Assembly: GCF_014117425.1 (NCBI RefSeq)
Contig: NZ_CP059726.1
Location: 136,944 to 200,943 of the forward strand
Direction: 5' to 3'
Source: Bartonella sp. HY038
GTDB lineage: Bacteria > Pseudomonadota > Alphaproteobacteria > Rhizobiales > Rhizobiaceae
Length of the DNA stretch: 64,000 nt
Of this stretch, positions 9,616 to 20,056 are shown one piece after another. The notes below the pieces were generated by a model, which made no database searches, was not told where the DNA came from, and saw only the letters and a list, made by a program, of their open reading frames with translations. Every line of letters begins with the position of its first letter. The first letter of the stretch is position 1. Both the position numbers and the translations under genes were made by a program.

Positions 9616-11628
9616 ATGATACAAAAAATTCTAATCGCCAATCGTGGTGAAATTGCTTGCCGCGTTATTCGCACCGCACGAAAAATGGGTATTGCCACTG
9701 TTGCCGTTTATTCTGATGCGGATGCTAACGCCTTACATGTGCGCGAAGCGGATGAAGCTATTCATATTGGCCCCTCACCGTCAGCGCAATCCTATTTGGT
9801 CATCGATAAAATCATTGAAGCCGCTAAGATTAGCGGCGCCGATGCTGTGCACCCCGGCTATGGTTTCTTGTCGGAAAACCCAATTTTTGCCGAGCGTTTA
9901 CAAGAAAACGGCATTACTTTAATTGGCCCACCCGCCAATGCCATGCGTGCCATGGGCGATAAAATCACCAGTAAAAAACTTGCAAATGAGGCTGGTGTTT
10001 CCACTGTACCAGGTCACATGGGTTTAATTGAAAACAGTGATGAAGCGGTAAAAATTGCCAGTCAAATTGGCTATCCGGTGATGATTAAGGCGTCAGCTGG
10101 TGGCGGCGGCAAAGGCATGCGTATTGCATGGAATGATGAAGAAGCCCGAGAAGGCTTTCAAGCCTCTAAAAACGAAGCAAAAGCATCTTTTGGCGATGAC
10201 CGCATTTTTATCGAGAAATTTGTCACCGAACCGCGCCATATTGAAATTCAAATTATTGGTGATAAGCATGGCAATATTATTGCCCTTGGTGAGCGCGAAT
10301 GTTCCATTCAACGGCGCAATCAAAAGGTTATCGAGGAAGCGCCATCGCCGTTTTTAGATAGTGCCACCCGTAAAGCCATGGGCGAAGAAGCCGTAGCACT
10401 TGCCCGCGCCGTTGGCTATTATTCAGCCGGTACGGTGGAATTTATTGTTGATGGCAATCGCAATTTTTATTTCCTTGAAATGAATACGCGCTTGCAAGTC
10501 GAGCATCCGGTCACTGAATTTATCACTGGACTTGATCTTGTCGAACTAATGATCAAAATTGCTGATGGTCAACCCTTGCCGCTTACTCAAGACGACGTAA
10601 AATTGCATGGTTGGGCTATGGAATGTCGACTATATGCGGAAGACCCATTTCGCAATTTTTTACCCTCAACTGGACGTTTAAGCCGCTACCAATCCCCAAC
10701 CCATATTGATGGTTTGGATGATATAAAATTGCGCAATGATACCGGCGTTTATGAAGGTGGTGAAATATCCATCTATTATGACCCAATGATTTCAAAATTA
10801 GTGACATGGGGTAAAGATCGACAAAGCGCCATTTTAGCGATGAGTGAAGCGCTTGACCGTTTTGAGGTCGAAGGCATTGGCCATAATATTCCATTTTTGT
10901 CAGCCGTTATGGGGCAGCAGCGTTTTCAAGAAGGGCGCTTAACCACCGCCTATATTGCTGAAGAATTTGCTGACGGTTTTCATGGTGTTGCCCCAAATGC
11001 TGGGCAGGCACGCGCCCTTGCTGCAATTGCAGGTTTTATCAATCTCATTTTACAAAAACGCGCCACCATGATTTCTGGAACTTTAGATAATCACCGCCGC
11101 ATTATTGGCAAGGATTGGGTGGTTACTCTTAATGGTCTTGATGAAAACTCGTTTAACCTCAAAATAACAGAAGACGATAAAACCATATTGATGCACTTTG
11201 ACGATGGTGAAACCATGAGCGTTGAAAGTGACTGGCAACCGGGCATGAGCCTTGGTATTTTCAACCTTGATGGGCTAATCCTCGCAGTTAAAACCGAAAT
11301 TAAAGGCACAGCAATAAGGCTGCGCTATGCTGGTATTGATGTTTTAGCAAGAATACGCGAGCCTCATGTGGCGGCACTTGCCAGCATAATGCCCGTGAAA
11401 TTACCACCTGATACCTCAAAAATGTTGCTATGCCCGATGCCGGGGGTGATTACCGCAATTTTGGTCAATGAAGGCGATGAGGTTGAAGCAGGCCAGCCAC
11501 TAGCAATTGTTGAAGCAATGAAAATGGAAAATATGTTGCGGGCAGAAAAGAAAAGTCAAGTTACAAAAATTGCCGCCACTATTGGCCAAAGCCTAGCCGT
11601 TGATCAAATTATTATGGAGTTTAATTAA
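9616..11628 (+). CDS. pccA: Propionyl-CoA carboxylase alpha subunit (biotin carboxylase and carrier)
   Basis: A 670-residue biotin-dependent subunit. The biotin carboxylase part (about residues 1-450) starts KILIANRGEIACRVIRTA and has the ATP-grasp glycine loop KASAGGGGKGMR and the EMNTRLQVEHPVTE motif. A BT-type linker follows, then a C-terminal biotinyl domain with EAMKMEN, where K636 is the biotin attachment site. I prefer the ATG at 9616, which has GAGG just upstream, to an in-frame TTG at 9601. With PccB it forms the propionyl-CoA carboxylase holoenzyme in the cytoplasm. The mutase gene begins directly after its stop codon. Confidence 0.95.
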   Translation: MIQKILIANRGEIACRVIRTARKMGIATVAVYSDADANALHVREADEAIHIGPSPSAQSYLVIDKIIEAAKISGADAVHPGYGFLSENPIFAERLQENGITLIGPPANAMRAMGDKITSKKLANEAGVSTVPGHMGLIENSDEAVKIASQIGYPVMIKASAGGGGKGMRIAWNDEEAREGFQASKNEAKASFGDDRIFIEKFVTEPRHIEIQIIGDKHGNIIALGERECSIQRRNQKVIEEAPSPFLDSATRKAMGEEAVALARAVGYYSAGTVEFIVDGNRNFYFLEMNTRLQVEHPVTEFITGLDLVELMIKIADGQPLPLTQDDVKLHGWAMECRLYAEDPFRNFLPSTGRLSRYQSPTHIDGLDDIKLRNDTGVYEGGEISIYYDPMISKLVTWGKDRQSAILAMSEALDRFEVEGIGHNIPFLSAVMGQQRFQEGRLTTAYIAEEFADGFHGVAPNAGQARALAAIAGFINLILQKRATMISGTLDNHRRIIGKDWVVTLNGLDENSFNLKITEDDKTILMHFDDGETMSVESDWQPGMSLGIFNLDGLILAVKTEIKGTAIRLRYAGIDVLARIREPHVAALASIMPVKLPPDTSKMLLCPMPGVITAILVNEGDEVEAGQPLAIVEAMKMENMLRAEKKSQVTKIAATIGQSLAVDQIIMEFN

Positions 11629-13779
11629 ATGCCCCATAAGCCAAATAACCTAAAGATCGATGAATGGGCAAAACTTGCCGAAAAAGAACTAAAAGGCTCA
11701 CCCGACCAACTTATCTGGCACACAGCAGAAGGCATTGACATTAAGCCAGTTTATACCGCCGATGATATTGCCGATATTACCGAATTGGATAGTTTGCCGG
11801 GGCTTGATCCGTTTTTGCGCGGCCCAAGGGCAACCATGTATACGGGGCGGCCATGGACTATTCGCCAATATGCAGGGTTTTCCACTGCCGAGGAATCCAA
11901 TGCTTTTTATAAAAAAGCATTAAATGCAGGGCAAAAAGGCCTGTCTGTTGCTTTTGATCTTGCAACCCATCGCGGCTATGACTCTGACCACCCACGCGTC
12001 GTTGGCGATGTTGGCAAGGCTGGCGTTGCCATTGATAGTGTCGAGGATATGAAAATCCTTTTTGATGGTATACCGCTTCATGAAATGTCGGTATCTATGA
12101 CCATGAATGGCGCGGTAATCCCCATTTTGGCAAGTTTTATTGTGGCAGGTGAAGAACAAGGCGTGCCAAGATCGCAGCTTTCTGGCACTATTCAAAATGA
12201 CATTTTAAAAGAATTTATGGTCCGCAATACTTATATTTATCCGCCAGAAGCCTCGATGCGGATTATTGCCGATATTATTGAATATACCGCACAGGAAATG
12301 CCAAAATTCAATTCCATTTCAATTTCTGGCTATCACATGCAAGAAGCTGGTGCAACGTTAGTGCAAGAACTAGCCTTCACCTTGGCAGATGGCCGCGAAT
12401 ATGTACGCGCTGCCCTTGCCAAAGGGCTTGATATTGACCAATTTGCAGGGCGACTATCGTTTTTCTTTGCCATTGGCATGAATTTCTTTATGGAAGCGGC
12501 AAAATTGCGGGCAGCAAGGCTTTTATGGTCGCGAATTATGCATGAATTTGCGCCTAAAAAACCATCATCTTTAATGCTGCGCACTCATTGTCAAACCTCA
12601 GGCGTGTCGCTGCAAGAACAAGATCCTTATAATAATATTGTGCGTACCGCTTATGAGGCATTAGCGGCAGTGCTTGGTGGCACGCAATCCTTGCATACGA
12701 ATTCTTTTGATGAGGCAATTGCGCTGCCAACCGAGTTTTCCGCCCGTATTGCCCGTAACACGCAGCTTATTTTAAACCATGAAACCGGTGTCACCAAAGT
12801 GGTTGATCCTTTGGCTGGCTCTTATTATGTTGAAAGCCTTACCCATGAATTAGCGCAAAAAGCATGGGCATTGATTGAAGAAGTAGAAGCGCTTGGCGGC
12901 ATGACCAAGGCGGTAAAAGACGGTTTGCCCAAACGCTTGATTGAGGAAGCGGCAACCGCGCGGCAAGCAGCGATTGATAAAGGTGATGAGGTAATTGTTG
13001 GCGTTAATAAATATCGCCTTGAAAATGAAGACACGCTCGACATTTTGGAAATTGACAACAGCAAAGTGCGCTTATCGCAAATTGCCCGCCTTACCAAAAT
13101 GCGCGAAAGCCGCGACCCTGCCAAAGTTGCAAAAACCCTTAGTGACTTGGAAAATATTGCTAAAAGCGGCAAAGGCAATTTATTGGCAGCAGCAGTTGAA
13201 GCGGCGCGGGCGCGGGCAAGTGTTGGCGAAATATCGGATGCCATGCGCAAAGTTTTTGGCGATCATGTTGCAACGCCAAAAGTTGTGAAAAATATTTATG
13301 GTAAAGCCTATAAAAATGAGCCAGAATATCAGCATTTACAAAGGCGCATGGGCGAAATAGCCAGTAAAATTGGCCAAAAACCGCGTATTATGGTGGCAAA
13401 GCTGGGGCAAGACGGCCATGATCGCGGTGCAAAAATCATTGCCTCCGCCTTTGGTGACATTGGTTTTGAAGTTATTGCTGGCCCACTTTTCCAAACACCT
13501 GATGAAGCCGCCGATATGGCAATTGCCAAAAAAGTGCAGCTTATTGGTGTATCTTCCCTTGCTGCTGGTCATAAAACCTTGTTGCCGCAACTGGTGGAAG
13601 AACTCAAAAAACGCGGCAGTAGTGATATTATTGTGGTATGCGGCGGTGTCGTACCGCGCCAAGATTATGAATTTTTACAAGCCCATGGTGTTGCCGCAGT
13701 GTTCGGCCCAGGCACCAATGTGGTAGAGGCAGCGGCAAAAATTCTTGATCTTTTGGAAGGTAAATTGCGCAATGATTAG
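11629..13779 (+). CDS. Methylmalonyl-CoA mutase (single-chain)
   Basis: A 716-residue mutase that converts (R)-methylmalonyl-CoA to succinyl-CoA using adenosylcobalamin. The N-terminal substrate-binding barrel carries the [20 protein letters not shown] region. The C-terminal cobalamin domain has the base-off DxHxxG motif, with D595, H597 (lower axial cobalt ligand) and G600. The length equals that of the one-piece (human-like, scpA/mcmA/bhbA) enzymes rather than the heterodimeric form. The ATG follows the pccA stop codon with no gap, with GGAG ten bases upstream inside pccA, so translation is coupled. No MeaB/ArgK-type GTPase chaperone gene is visible nearby. Confidence 0.95.
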   Translation: MPHKPNNLKIDEWAKLAEKELKGSPDQLIWHTAEGIDIKPVYTADDIADITELDSLPGLDPFLRGPRATMYTGRPWTIRQYAGFSTAEESNAFYKKALNAGQKGLSVAFDLATHRGYDSDHPRVVGDVGKAGVAIDSVEDMKILFDGIPLHEMSVSMTMNGAVIPILASFIVAGEEQGVPRSQLSGTIQNDILKEFMVRNTYIYPPEASMRIIADIIEYTAQEMPKFNSISISGYHMQEAGATLVQELAFTLADGREYVRAALAKGLDIDQFAGRLSFFFAIGMNFFMEAAKLRAARLLWSRIMHEFAPKKPSSLMLRTHCQTSGVSLQEQDPYNNIVRTAYEALAAVLGGTQSLHTNSFDEAIALPTEFSARIARNTQLILNHETGVTKVVDPLAGSYYVESLTHELAQKAWALIEEVEALGGMTKAVKDGLPKRLIEEAATARQAAIDKGDEVIVGVNKYRLENEDTLDILEIDNSKVRLSQIARLTKMRESRDPAKVAKTLSDLENIAKSGKGNLLAAAVEAARARASVGEISDAMRKVFGDHVATPKVVKNIYGKAYKNEPEYQHLQRRMGEIASKIGQKPRIMVAKLGQDGHDRGAKIIASAFGDIGFEVIAGPLFQTPDEAADMAIAKKVQLIGVSSLAAGHKTLLPQLVEELKKRGSSDIIVVCGGVVPRQDYEFLQAHGVAAVFGPGTNVVEAAAKILDLLEGKLRND

Positions 13780-13821
13780 AATAAAAACGCAATTTGCCAC
13801 AAAGCATAAGGGGAGTTTAGT

Positions 13822-14229
13822 ATGAGCCAATTTGGCCGCCTTAATCATGTGGCAATTGCCGTTCCAAACCTCGAGCAAGCGGCAAAACGCTATCAAATGC
13901 TTGGCGCAGAAGTATCAAGCATAGAAGATTTGCCGGAGCATGGCGTAAGCGTTGTTTTCATCACCTTTGAAAATAGTAAGATTGAACTATTATATCCGCT
14001 TGGTGAACATTCTCCCATTGCTGGTTTTTTAGCCAAAAATCCCAATGGCGGCGTGCATCATATTTGTTTTGAAGTTGATGATATAGTGGCAATGCGCGAT
14101 AAGTTAAAAGCAAATAATTTTCGTATTTTGGGCGATGGAACACCAAAAATCGGCGCCCATGGTAAGCCGGTGCTTTTTATCCACCCCAAGGACTTTGACG
14201 GCAGTTTAATTGAAATTGAACAAGCTTAG
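13822..14229 (+). CDS. mce: Methylmalonyl-CoA epimerase
   Basis: A 135-residue glyoxalase/VOC-fold protein that interconverts (S)- and (R)-methylmalonyl-CoA. Metal ligands of the family are present: His in LNHVAIAV, His in GGVHHICFEV, and the late Glu in LIEIEQA. The ATG has a strong GGGGAG site. It is the last gene of the pcc operon, 42 bases after the mutase, and completes the propionyl-CoA to succinyl-CoA route. Confidence 0.93.
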   Translation: MSQFGRLNHVAIAVPNLEQAAKRYQMLGAEVSSIEDLPEHGVSVVFITFENSKIELLYPLGEHSPIAGFLAKNPNGGVHHICFEVDDIVAMRDKLKANNFRILGDGTPKIGAHGKPVLFIHPKDFDGSLIEIEQA

Positions 14230-14568
14230 CGAGTGATGGGGGGCATTTCATTGTTTATAAGCGTGCTCTATTTTTGATTTTCGCGCCGGCCCAAGATAAA
14301 AAATAATTGCTTAAAATTGTGACTTTATTAATCAGATTATAAAACTATTGGTGATAAAGCAGTAAATCACCTTATTTTCCACTGTTAGGCAGTGTAAAGC
14401 TGTGTTGATAAGCGGCGCTTTCCATCAGTCAATCTCAATTGATGAGTTATCATCCCAAAACACTAGCATGTAACCCAAAATAGGCCTAATTTCGCCTTAA
14501 TGATAAGGCTATATTATTAAAAATTTTCAATTAAATAAAAAACAATCTGACTTGAAATTTACAGTTAT
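14230..14568. other. Intergenic region between convergent genes
   Basis: About 340 bases between mce and the leftward hypothetical gene at 14569. A small hairpin GCCTTA-ATGA-TAAGGC at 14494-14509 might end transcription but has no T run. Nothing else recognisable. Confidence 0.3.
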
Positions 14569-14922
14569 TTAATTTCGCACTTCTAACCCCCATGATCGAA
14601 ATAAATTGCGCGATTTTTCATATTCTTCATAAGGAAAGTTTTTAATTAAAAGATAATTCTCTTTACCATCTTTAAGTTTGAGCATCAGAGCGCCGCCAAC
14701 ATAGGCAATACATTCAAAATTATAAAAATCGGAGGTTCCTTTTATTATTCCCCATTGAAACTGGATAAATCCTTTAGGGTTATCAATGCCTTCCGCATTT
14801 TCTGCCTCTAGCTGATTTATGAATGATATACTACCATATTGTTTTATTGGCTCAACAATATAGGAAGGTATAAAGATTATATTATCGCTATACTGCACTT
14901 CAACAAAATCTATAATAAACAT
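14569..14922 (-). CDS. Hypothetical protein
   Basis: A 117-residue protein beginning MFIIDFVEVQYSDN, rich in aromatic and beta-forming residues, without signal peptide. The ATG is preceded by GAGGAAC at ideal spacing, which strongly supports translation. The compact beta-rich composition is seen in some small immunity-like or SMI1-type proteins, but I cannot assign a family. It stands alone. Confidence 0.65.
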   Translation of the reverse strand: MFIIDFVEVQYSDNIIFIPSYIVEPIKQYGSISFINQLEAENAEGIDNPKGFIQFQWGIIKGTSDFYNFECIAYVGGALMLKLKDGKENYLLIKNFPYEEYEKSRNLFRSWGLEVRN

Positions 14923-15393
14923 TTTAGTTCCTCACTTATGCCTTTTAAGCGTGGGGGCATCTGAAACGAAAAAATTACATGCTGTAGTTGAACCTAATTC
15001 ACCTTAAATACAGCTTTTAATCACCTGTTGGAAGTTTTGGCCATAGACCTTAAATAAATAAAGAAGGTTAACGCAATCACATAAGCATATTTATAGCCCA
15101 TGATACAAATAAAAGAAACTTATGTTTATAATGATCAAATGGTCCATATCATACAATTAAAAGTGCGAAAAATGTTACACATATAAAGAAGTGTATAGCG
15201 ACAATCGTAATAATTCCGTTGATTTGAGTAATATTTTCATAACAAAAGAAATGAAAATATAAATACGTCAGCCAATAGCTAACGCCCAGATAGTTAAGCC
15301 TCAACTTTTTTGCCTATTGGCATTGTTGCGTTTTTCAGCCAAAATCATTTACTAAGATTGTTTTGTAAATTGAATTACAAAAGGCCATGCCGC
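14923..15393. other. Intergenic region without recognised genes
   Basis: About 470 AT-rich bases between two divergent hypothetical genes. No accepted reading frame, RNA gene or strong hairpin was seen; it presumably contains both promoters. Confidence 0.35.
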
Positions 15394-15762
15394 ATGCAAA
15401 AATTGGACAAATCTGTTACTTTAGATCAAACTGAGATTTATGCCCTGATTATGTTAATTAAGCACGTAAAATTTTTGGATAAATCTGATGGGTCCATTCC
15501 ATTTTGTAGTAGTGATATCATCAATAGCATATTGACAAAATTGCTTGAAAATCATCATGCGTCAGATCAGTTGACGAAAATGTATGAAACCTTAGATGAA
15601 GCAACCGAGTTGAATCTCATTAATAAACTTAATGCCTATATCATAGAATTTCCAGAAATTGGTGATAATATCGAAACCGTTTATGAAAAGTTTTTATATC
15701 CTTATAAAAACATCAAAAAGATTAAAGAGAAAAATGTAACCTTAATGGATTATGTTTTTTAA
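15394..15762 (+). CDS. Hypothetical protein
   Basis: A 122-residue protein starting MQKLDKSVTLDQTEIYAL, mostly helical and charged, without signal peptide. I chose the ATG at 15394 over an in-frame TTG at 15310, because the intervening residues look like random hydrophobic sequence and the TTG lacks a binding site. The ribosome binding site (AAAGG) is somewhat distant. No family recognised. Confidence 0.5.
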   Translation: MQKLDKSVTLDQTEIYALIMLIKHVKFLDKSDGSIPFCSSDIINSILTKLLENHHASDQLTKMYETLDEATELNLINKLNAYIIEFPEIGDNIETVYEKFLYPYKNIKKIKEKNVTLMDYVF

Positions 15763-15998
15763 TATATTTAAGAGATATTAAATACCTACCAGACAATAAG
15801 CATATAATTAAACATGGTCGCACTGCATCGCGACGGGCTGACCGTCGGAACTATGCTTTTCTTGGATTTTTTTAAAAAAACCTGTGTGATAATGGTGTAA
15901 CAATTATCCAAAATTATATGATGGGTATGCCAAAATTACTTTAACCATAATCGATTAAATAGTGCTAGGTACTGAGCATAAGATTGTCTTAAAGAGCA

Positions 15999-16028
15999 TT
16001 AGCGGCTATCGGGGTGAATAGCCGCTAA
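15999..16028 (-). terminator. Hairpin downstream of prpE
   Basis: TTAGCGGCTAT and ATAGCCGCTAA form a perfect eleven-base stem with an eight-base loop, 28 bases beyond the leftward prpE stop codon. The T run that follows is weak (CTCTTT), so termination is likely but not certain. Confidence 0.6.
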
Positions 16029-16056
16029 AGGGGAGTTGTCAAAAGTGTTTTATGCT

Positions 16057-17982
16057 TCAAGCAACTTGGCGAATATTGCGTTCAATCAGTAATTGCTGCA
16101 CTTCTTGCAAAGTTGATGGGTCTTCAATTGTGCTTGGCACTGTCCATTCCTCGCCATCGGCAATTTTGCGCATCATGCCACGCAAAATTTTACCCGAGCG
16201 TGTTTTGGGTAATTTATGCACAGTTACCACAAGCTTGAAAGCTGCAACGGGGCCAATAATGTCGCGGATACGGTCAACACATTCTTTTTCTATAACATCA
16301 TTGGCGCGGCTAACATCATGTTTTAGCACAATAAAGCCGCATGGGACTTGTCCTTTTAACTTGTCGCTAATGCCGATAACTGCACATTCAGCAACATCTT
16401 GATGACCTGAAATAGCCTCTTCCATACCGCCGGTGGATAAACGGTGACCCGCAACATTGATAATATCATCGGTGCGGCTCATAACAAAGACATAGCCATG
16501 CTTATCAATATAACCAGCATCTGCCGAGTTATAATAGCCGGGGAAACGCTCAAGGTAACTTTTTTTAAACTGCTCATCGGCTTGCCAAAGGGTTGGCAAA
16601 CAGCCAGGAGGCAATGGCAGACGGAAGGCAAGATTGCCAAAACTATCGGGCGGCAGCTTTTGACCATCATCATCAAGCACATCAATGGCATAACCGGGCA
16701 TGGGCCGGGTTGGTGAACCAAGTTTAATCGGCATTAATTCAATGCCAATAGGATTTGCAGCAATTGGCCAGCCTGTCTCGGTCTGCCACCAATTATCAAT
16801 GATGGGAATGTCAAAAAGCTCATGCGCCCAATTTAATGTATCTGGATCGGCGCGCTCACCGGCTAAAAACATCGCTTGCAAATTGGGTAATTGGTAGTTT
16901 TTGGTAAAATCACCATGGGGATCTTCACGCTTAATCGAGCGAAGGGCGGTTGGCGAAGAAAAGAACGAGCGCACATTATATTCAGCGCAAATACGCCAAA
17001 ATGAACCGGGGTCTGGTGTACCAACGGGTTTACCTTCATAAAGCACCGTAGTTGCGCCAATTAATAGTGGTGCATAAATAATATAGGAATGGCCAACCAC
17101 CCAACCAACATCAGACGCGGTAAACATCACCTCTTGCGGTTTAACGTTAAAAATCGCTTCCATAGACCAAGCAAGCGCCACGAGATAGCCGCCAACATCG
17201 CGCATTACCCCTTTGGGCTTGCCGGTAGTGCCAGATGTGTAAAGAATATAAAGTGGATCAGTCGCGTCCACCTCAACACAAGGGACTTTGCGCCCCATAT
17301 TTTCTTTAAGCACCACGGCAAAATCAAAATCGCGACCTTCTTTTAATTCAAATAAGCCTTCAGGCTTTTCTTGAATGATCGGGCGTTCGTGAACAATACA
17401 ATGCTCTACCTGATGCTCGGCCATGCTGATTGCTTGATTAACCATGGATTGATAAGGCACAATGCGATTAGGTTCAATCCCACAAGATGCGGCAAGAATA
17501 AGTTTTGGCTTGCAATCATCAATACGGATAGCAAGTTCCTTGGCAGCAAAACCACCAAAAACAATTGAATGGATAGCGCCAATACGCGTACATGCCATAA
17601 CGGAGTTGAAAACTTGTGGTATCATCGGCATATAAATCAGAACGCGATCGCCCTTTTTAATGCCAAGATCTTGCATGAAAGCAGCTAATGCCTGCACTTC
17701 GTCCAACAATTCGCGATAGGTAATGGCGCGCTTGCCATGGCTCACCGGACTATCATAATAAACAGCGACTTGTTCACCGCGGCCATTTTCAACATGGCGA
17801 TCAACCGCATTATAGCAAGCATTGGTTTTACCACCCGTAAACCAACGGCCATAAACGCCTTGATCCTTGTCAAAAACTTTGTCAAATGGCCTCGACCAAT
17901 CAATAAGTTTGGAAACCTCTCCCCAAAATTGTTCAGGCTGTTGCTGCCACTCATTATAAATTTTGTCAAATGCTGACGTCAT
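16057..17982 (-). CDS. prpE: Propionyl-CoA synthetase
   Basis: A 641-residue acyl-CoA synthetase of the acetyl-CoA/propionyl-CoA synthetase family. It has the adenylation loop YTSGTTGKPKG, the WWQTETGWP motif and the C-terminal KTRSGKILRG, whose last lysine (in SGK) is the catalytic and acetylation-controlled residue. The start at 17982 has GGGAGGA upstream; an in-frame start at 18045 lacks a good site. PrpE rather than Acs is favoured by sequence style and by the propionyl-CoA pathway 2 kb away. It would activate propionate to propionyl-CoA, feeding PccAB. It is a single-gene unit ending in the hairpin at 15999-16028. Confidence 0.9.
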   Translation of the reverse strand: MTSAFDKIYNEWQQQPEQFWGEVSKLIDWSRPFDKVFDKDQGVYGRWFTGGKTNACYNAVDRHVENGRGEQVAVYYDSPVSHGKRAITYRELLDEVQALAAFMQDLGIKKGDRVLIYMPMIPQVFNSVMACTRIGAIHSIVFGGFAAKELAIRIDDCKPKLILAASCGIEPNRIVPYQSMVNQAISMAEHQVEHCIVHERPIIQEKPEGLFELKEGRDFDFAVVLKENMGRKVPCVEVDATDPLYILYTSGTTGKPKGVMRDVGGYLVALAWSMEAIFNVKPQEVMFTASDVGWVVGHSYIIYAPLLIGATTVLYEGKPVGTPDPGSFWRICAEYNVRSFFSSPTALRSIKREDPHGDFTKNYQLPNLQAMFLAGERADPDTLNWAHELFDIPIIDNWWQTETGWPIAANPIGIELMPIKLGSPTRPMPGYAIDVLDDDGQKLPPDSFGNLAFRLPLPPGCLPTLWQADEQFKKSYLERFPGYYNSADAGYIDKHGYVFVMSRTDDIINVAGHRLSTGGMEEAISGHQDVAECAVIGISDKLKGQVPCGFIVLKHDVSRANDVIEKECVDRIRDIIGPVAAFKLVVTVHKLPKTRSGKILRGMMRKIADGEEWTVPSTIEDPSTLQEVQQLLIERNIRQVA

Positions 17983-18332
17983 GGAATCCTCCCAGATTAC
18001 ACTCACTCCAAATAAGAGTGTTGATGAATCTGCAGCACCTGTCAAGCGACATATTGTCCCAGATTAAACGCAATTATGCTAATAAAATCAAATATTAGGC
18101 AATTAAGATTTGGTGACAAAAAAGGTATTTTTTTTAAATCGTTTTAAATTGTTTTGAATTTTAAATGCATAAAGCAACAGCATTTTGGGCTAAAACGATA
18201 GTACAATAAATACTTGCCTATCTTCTATCATCACTTTTTATGCTTTAAATCGAATAGACCATCAAAGTTTTGCAATATGTTCGTTTTTTAAATTTAACAA
18301 AACGATAAATGACGGACTAAAAACAGCGTTTT

Positions 18333-19403
18333 TTAATCATCTTCTTCATCATCTTCTAAAAGACCAATAAAAGAAATTGTATCGCGGGCAAATTCAAGCC
18401 CTTCGTCGCTATCCTCTGACATCCATGCCAATGGTGTCATGGCGGTTAATCTTGTATCAATAATTTCTTTTGCCCGACGATAATCCTGCGCCCAATCTAA
18501 TGTTGCTATTTGGCGGTTTACAATCATTTGTCCGCCAAAACGGTTATATAAATCATCAAAGCCTTGATTTAACAATTCTAAATCGCAAAAACTATCCTCA
18601 ACCTCGTGGTCGGCTAGGCGAAATTGATAATGATAAATCAAGCTATAAACGCCATTGCCAAATCTATCCTTGGTTTTTTCAATTGCTTGTCGGGCAAAAT
18701 TATCCATGTCACGCATAGAATTGCCATGCCAGCGGGGCAATAATTTAAAAGCATGCAGGCAATAGTGATTAAGATTATCAGGATCCAAGGCAATTAATTT
18801 TTTGAATAATTTATTTAATGTCTTAACACCACAAATGCCATCAGAATGATAATTATAATTGGCCAAATTCCAAATTAAACAATCATCTTTGCCTTCAACA
18901 TCTCGGGTTAGAGCCGCTTCCATCTGAACAATATTGCGGAAATAGCCATCTATCTCTTCTTCGCTTGCTTCATCGGCATAATGATCGCCGCCTTCAGTCC
19001 ATGCAGCATGATGAAGACAATAAGCATAAAGACCAAAGCCAAAAGCACTTTGCTTTTCTTCAGCCCATTTTCCAATTGCTGCAAGTCCCTGTTGCAACTG
19101 CTCAAGCGGATAGCGCCCAAATTCAATACCTAATCTTTGCCAAACCAAACCGCTTTTTAAAACACCGCCTTGTAATAATTGGTCATTTTTACGTAAAATT
19201 GTATAGCCTTGCTCAAAATCATCGAGCCTATTTTCAAAAATACAATCAAACAGCTTTTTTACATCTTGATAATGAGAGCCATATTCATCAGCAAGGCTAT
19301 GATGCACAGCGAAATTTTTACTATTTAAATAGCGTTGATCAGATCTTTTACAAAATAGATTGTATAGAACCTCCCAAAAGCCTTGTAAAAACCTTTGCAA
19401 CAT
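18333..19403 (-). CDS. Hypothetical protein, possibly DUF4034-like helical repeat
   Basis: A 356-residue soluble, helix-rich protein with tryptophan- and aromatic-rich motifs such as LLPRWHGNS and WNLANYNYHSDGICG, and a very acidic C-terminal tail ending EDDEEDD. The pattern recalls DUF4034/TPR-like proteins, a tentative match. I chose the ATG at 19403 because GGGGA lies just upstream; a GTG four codons earlier is the alternative. It is divergent from the membrane gene at 19587. Confidence 0.6.
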   Translation of the reverse strand: MLQRFLQGFWEVLYNLFCKRSDQRYLNSKNFAVHHSLADEYGSHYQDVKKLFDCIFENRLDDFEQGYTILRKNDQLLQGGVLKSGLVWQRLGIEFGRYPLEQLQQGLAAIGKWAEEKQSAFGFGLYAYCLHHAAWTEGGDHYADEASEEEIDGYFRNIVQMEAALTRDVEGKDDCLIWNLANYNYHSDGICGVKTLNKLFKKLIALDPDNLNHYCLHAFKLLPRWHGNSMRDMDNFARQAIEKTKDRFGNGVYSLIYHYQFRLADHEVEDSFCDLELLNQGFDDLYNRFGGQMIVNRQIATLDWAQDYRRAKEIIDTRLTAMTPLAWMSEDSDEGLEFARDTISFIGLLEDDEEDD

Positions 19404-19586
19404 CTTTTTCCCCACATGCGCTGAATAAACCCAAATATTCAGGCAATATTGCCTATTTTAAAACAAAAACCAATAGGTGCGTTCCGCATTGAACCTACTT
19501 CTTCCAATTTATCAAAATAATAGATTGACTTTATGAAGCAAAAGGATAAAACTTTGAACAAAGTTCATATTTATTAAGGGGGATTT

Positions 19587-20033
19587 ATGTGGCGTTTTAT
19601 TTCTGCCTATTGGCTAAGTTACCTTGCAACCAACCTACTTATTATAGCTTTTATAATTAGTATTACATTTAACCAGGAAATAGGAATTGATCTTAATGAT
19701 GGCATGACGATGCTAGTTATAAAGATAGTTCTTGGTTTATTTCTGGCAATATTTATTATTAATATAGGTCTATTTGTCGCAATAAGCATACCGCTCTTTT
19801 TAATATTACAAAAATACTTTAAATTAAAATTTTTATATATCCTTAGCTGGAGTACAGCAATTGGCTTAGCCAATGCAACCCTCTTATATTTTTACGTGGT
19901 AAAGAGTTTTGTGCCATTTTACATCATATCCATTTTTTTTACGGTGATTGGCGCTATAACGGGGCTAATTTTTTGGGCTATTTATAAATGGCTTACCAAA
20001 CCAAGAATAGATAATGCTATCTTTATTCGATAG
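19587..20033 (+). CDS. Small four-helix membrane protein (KAYWL family)
   Basis: A 148-residue protein with four predicted membrane segments, beginning MWRFISAYWLSYLATN. The start M-x-x-F-x-[KS]-[AS]-Y-W-L and a [AS]-[IL]-P-[FL]-F-type motif entering the second polar loop (SIPLFLILQKY) recur in seven proteins of this window (here, 20057, 60433, 61037, 61651, 62268, 63478). A strong GGGGGA site precedes the ATG. It forms a pair with the next gene, 23 bases away. Function is unknown; it sits in the inner membrane. Confidence 0.75.
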   Translation: MWRFISAYWLSYLATNLLIIAFIISITFNQEIGIDLNDGMTMLVIKIVLGLFLAIFIINIGLFVAISIPLFLILQKYFKLKFLYILSWSTAIGLANATLLYFYVVKSFVPFYIISIFFTVIGAITGLIFWAIYKWLTKPRIDNAIFIR

Positions 20034-20056
20034 AATTTTAAGCTATAGGAAGAAAA

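Noticed and set aside
10093..10323. Open frames on the opposite strand inside pccA and in other well-identified genes
   Set aside because: They are antisense shadows of strongly conserved coding sequence with no binding sites of their own.
14494..14509. Hairpin GCCTTA-ATGA-TAAGGC as a terminator
   Set aside because: Only six pairs and no T run in either direction; mentioned in the intergenic note but not called.
15817..15903. A 28-codon frame starting MVALHRDGLTVG
   Set aside because: It has a locally higher GC content but no ribosome binding site and no similarity I recognise; too short to support.
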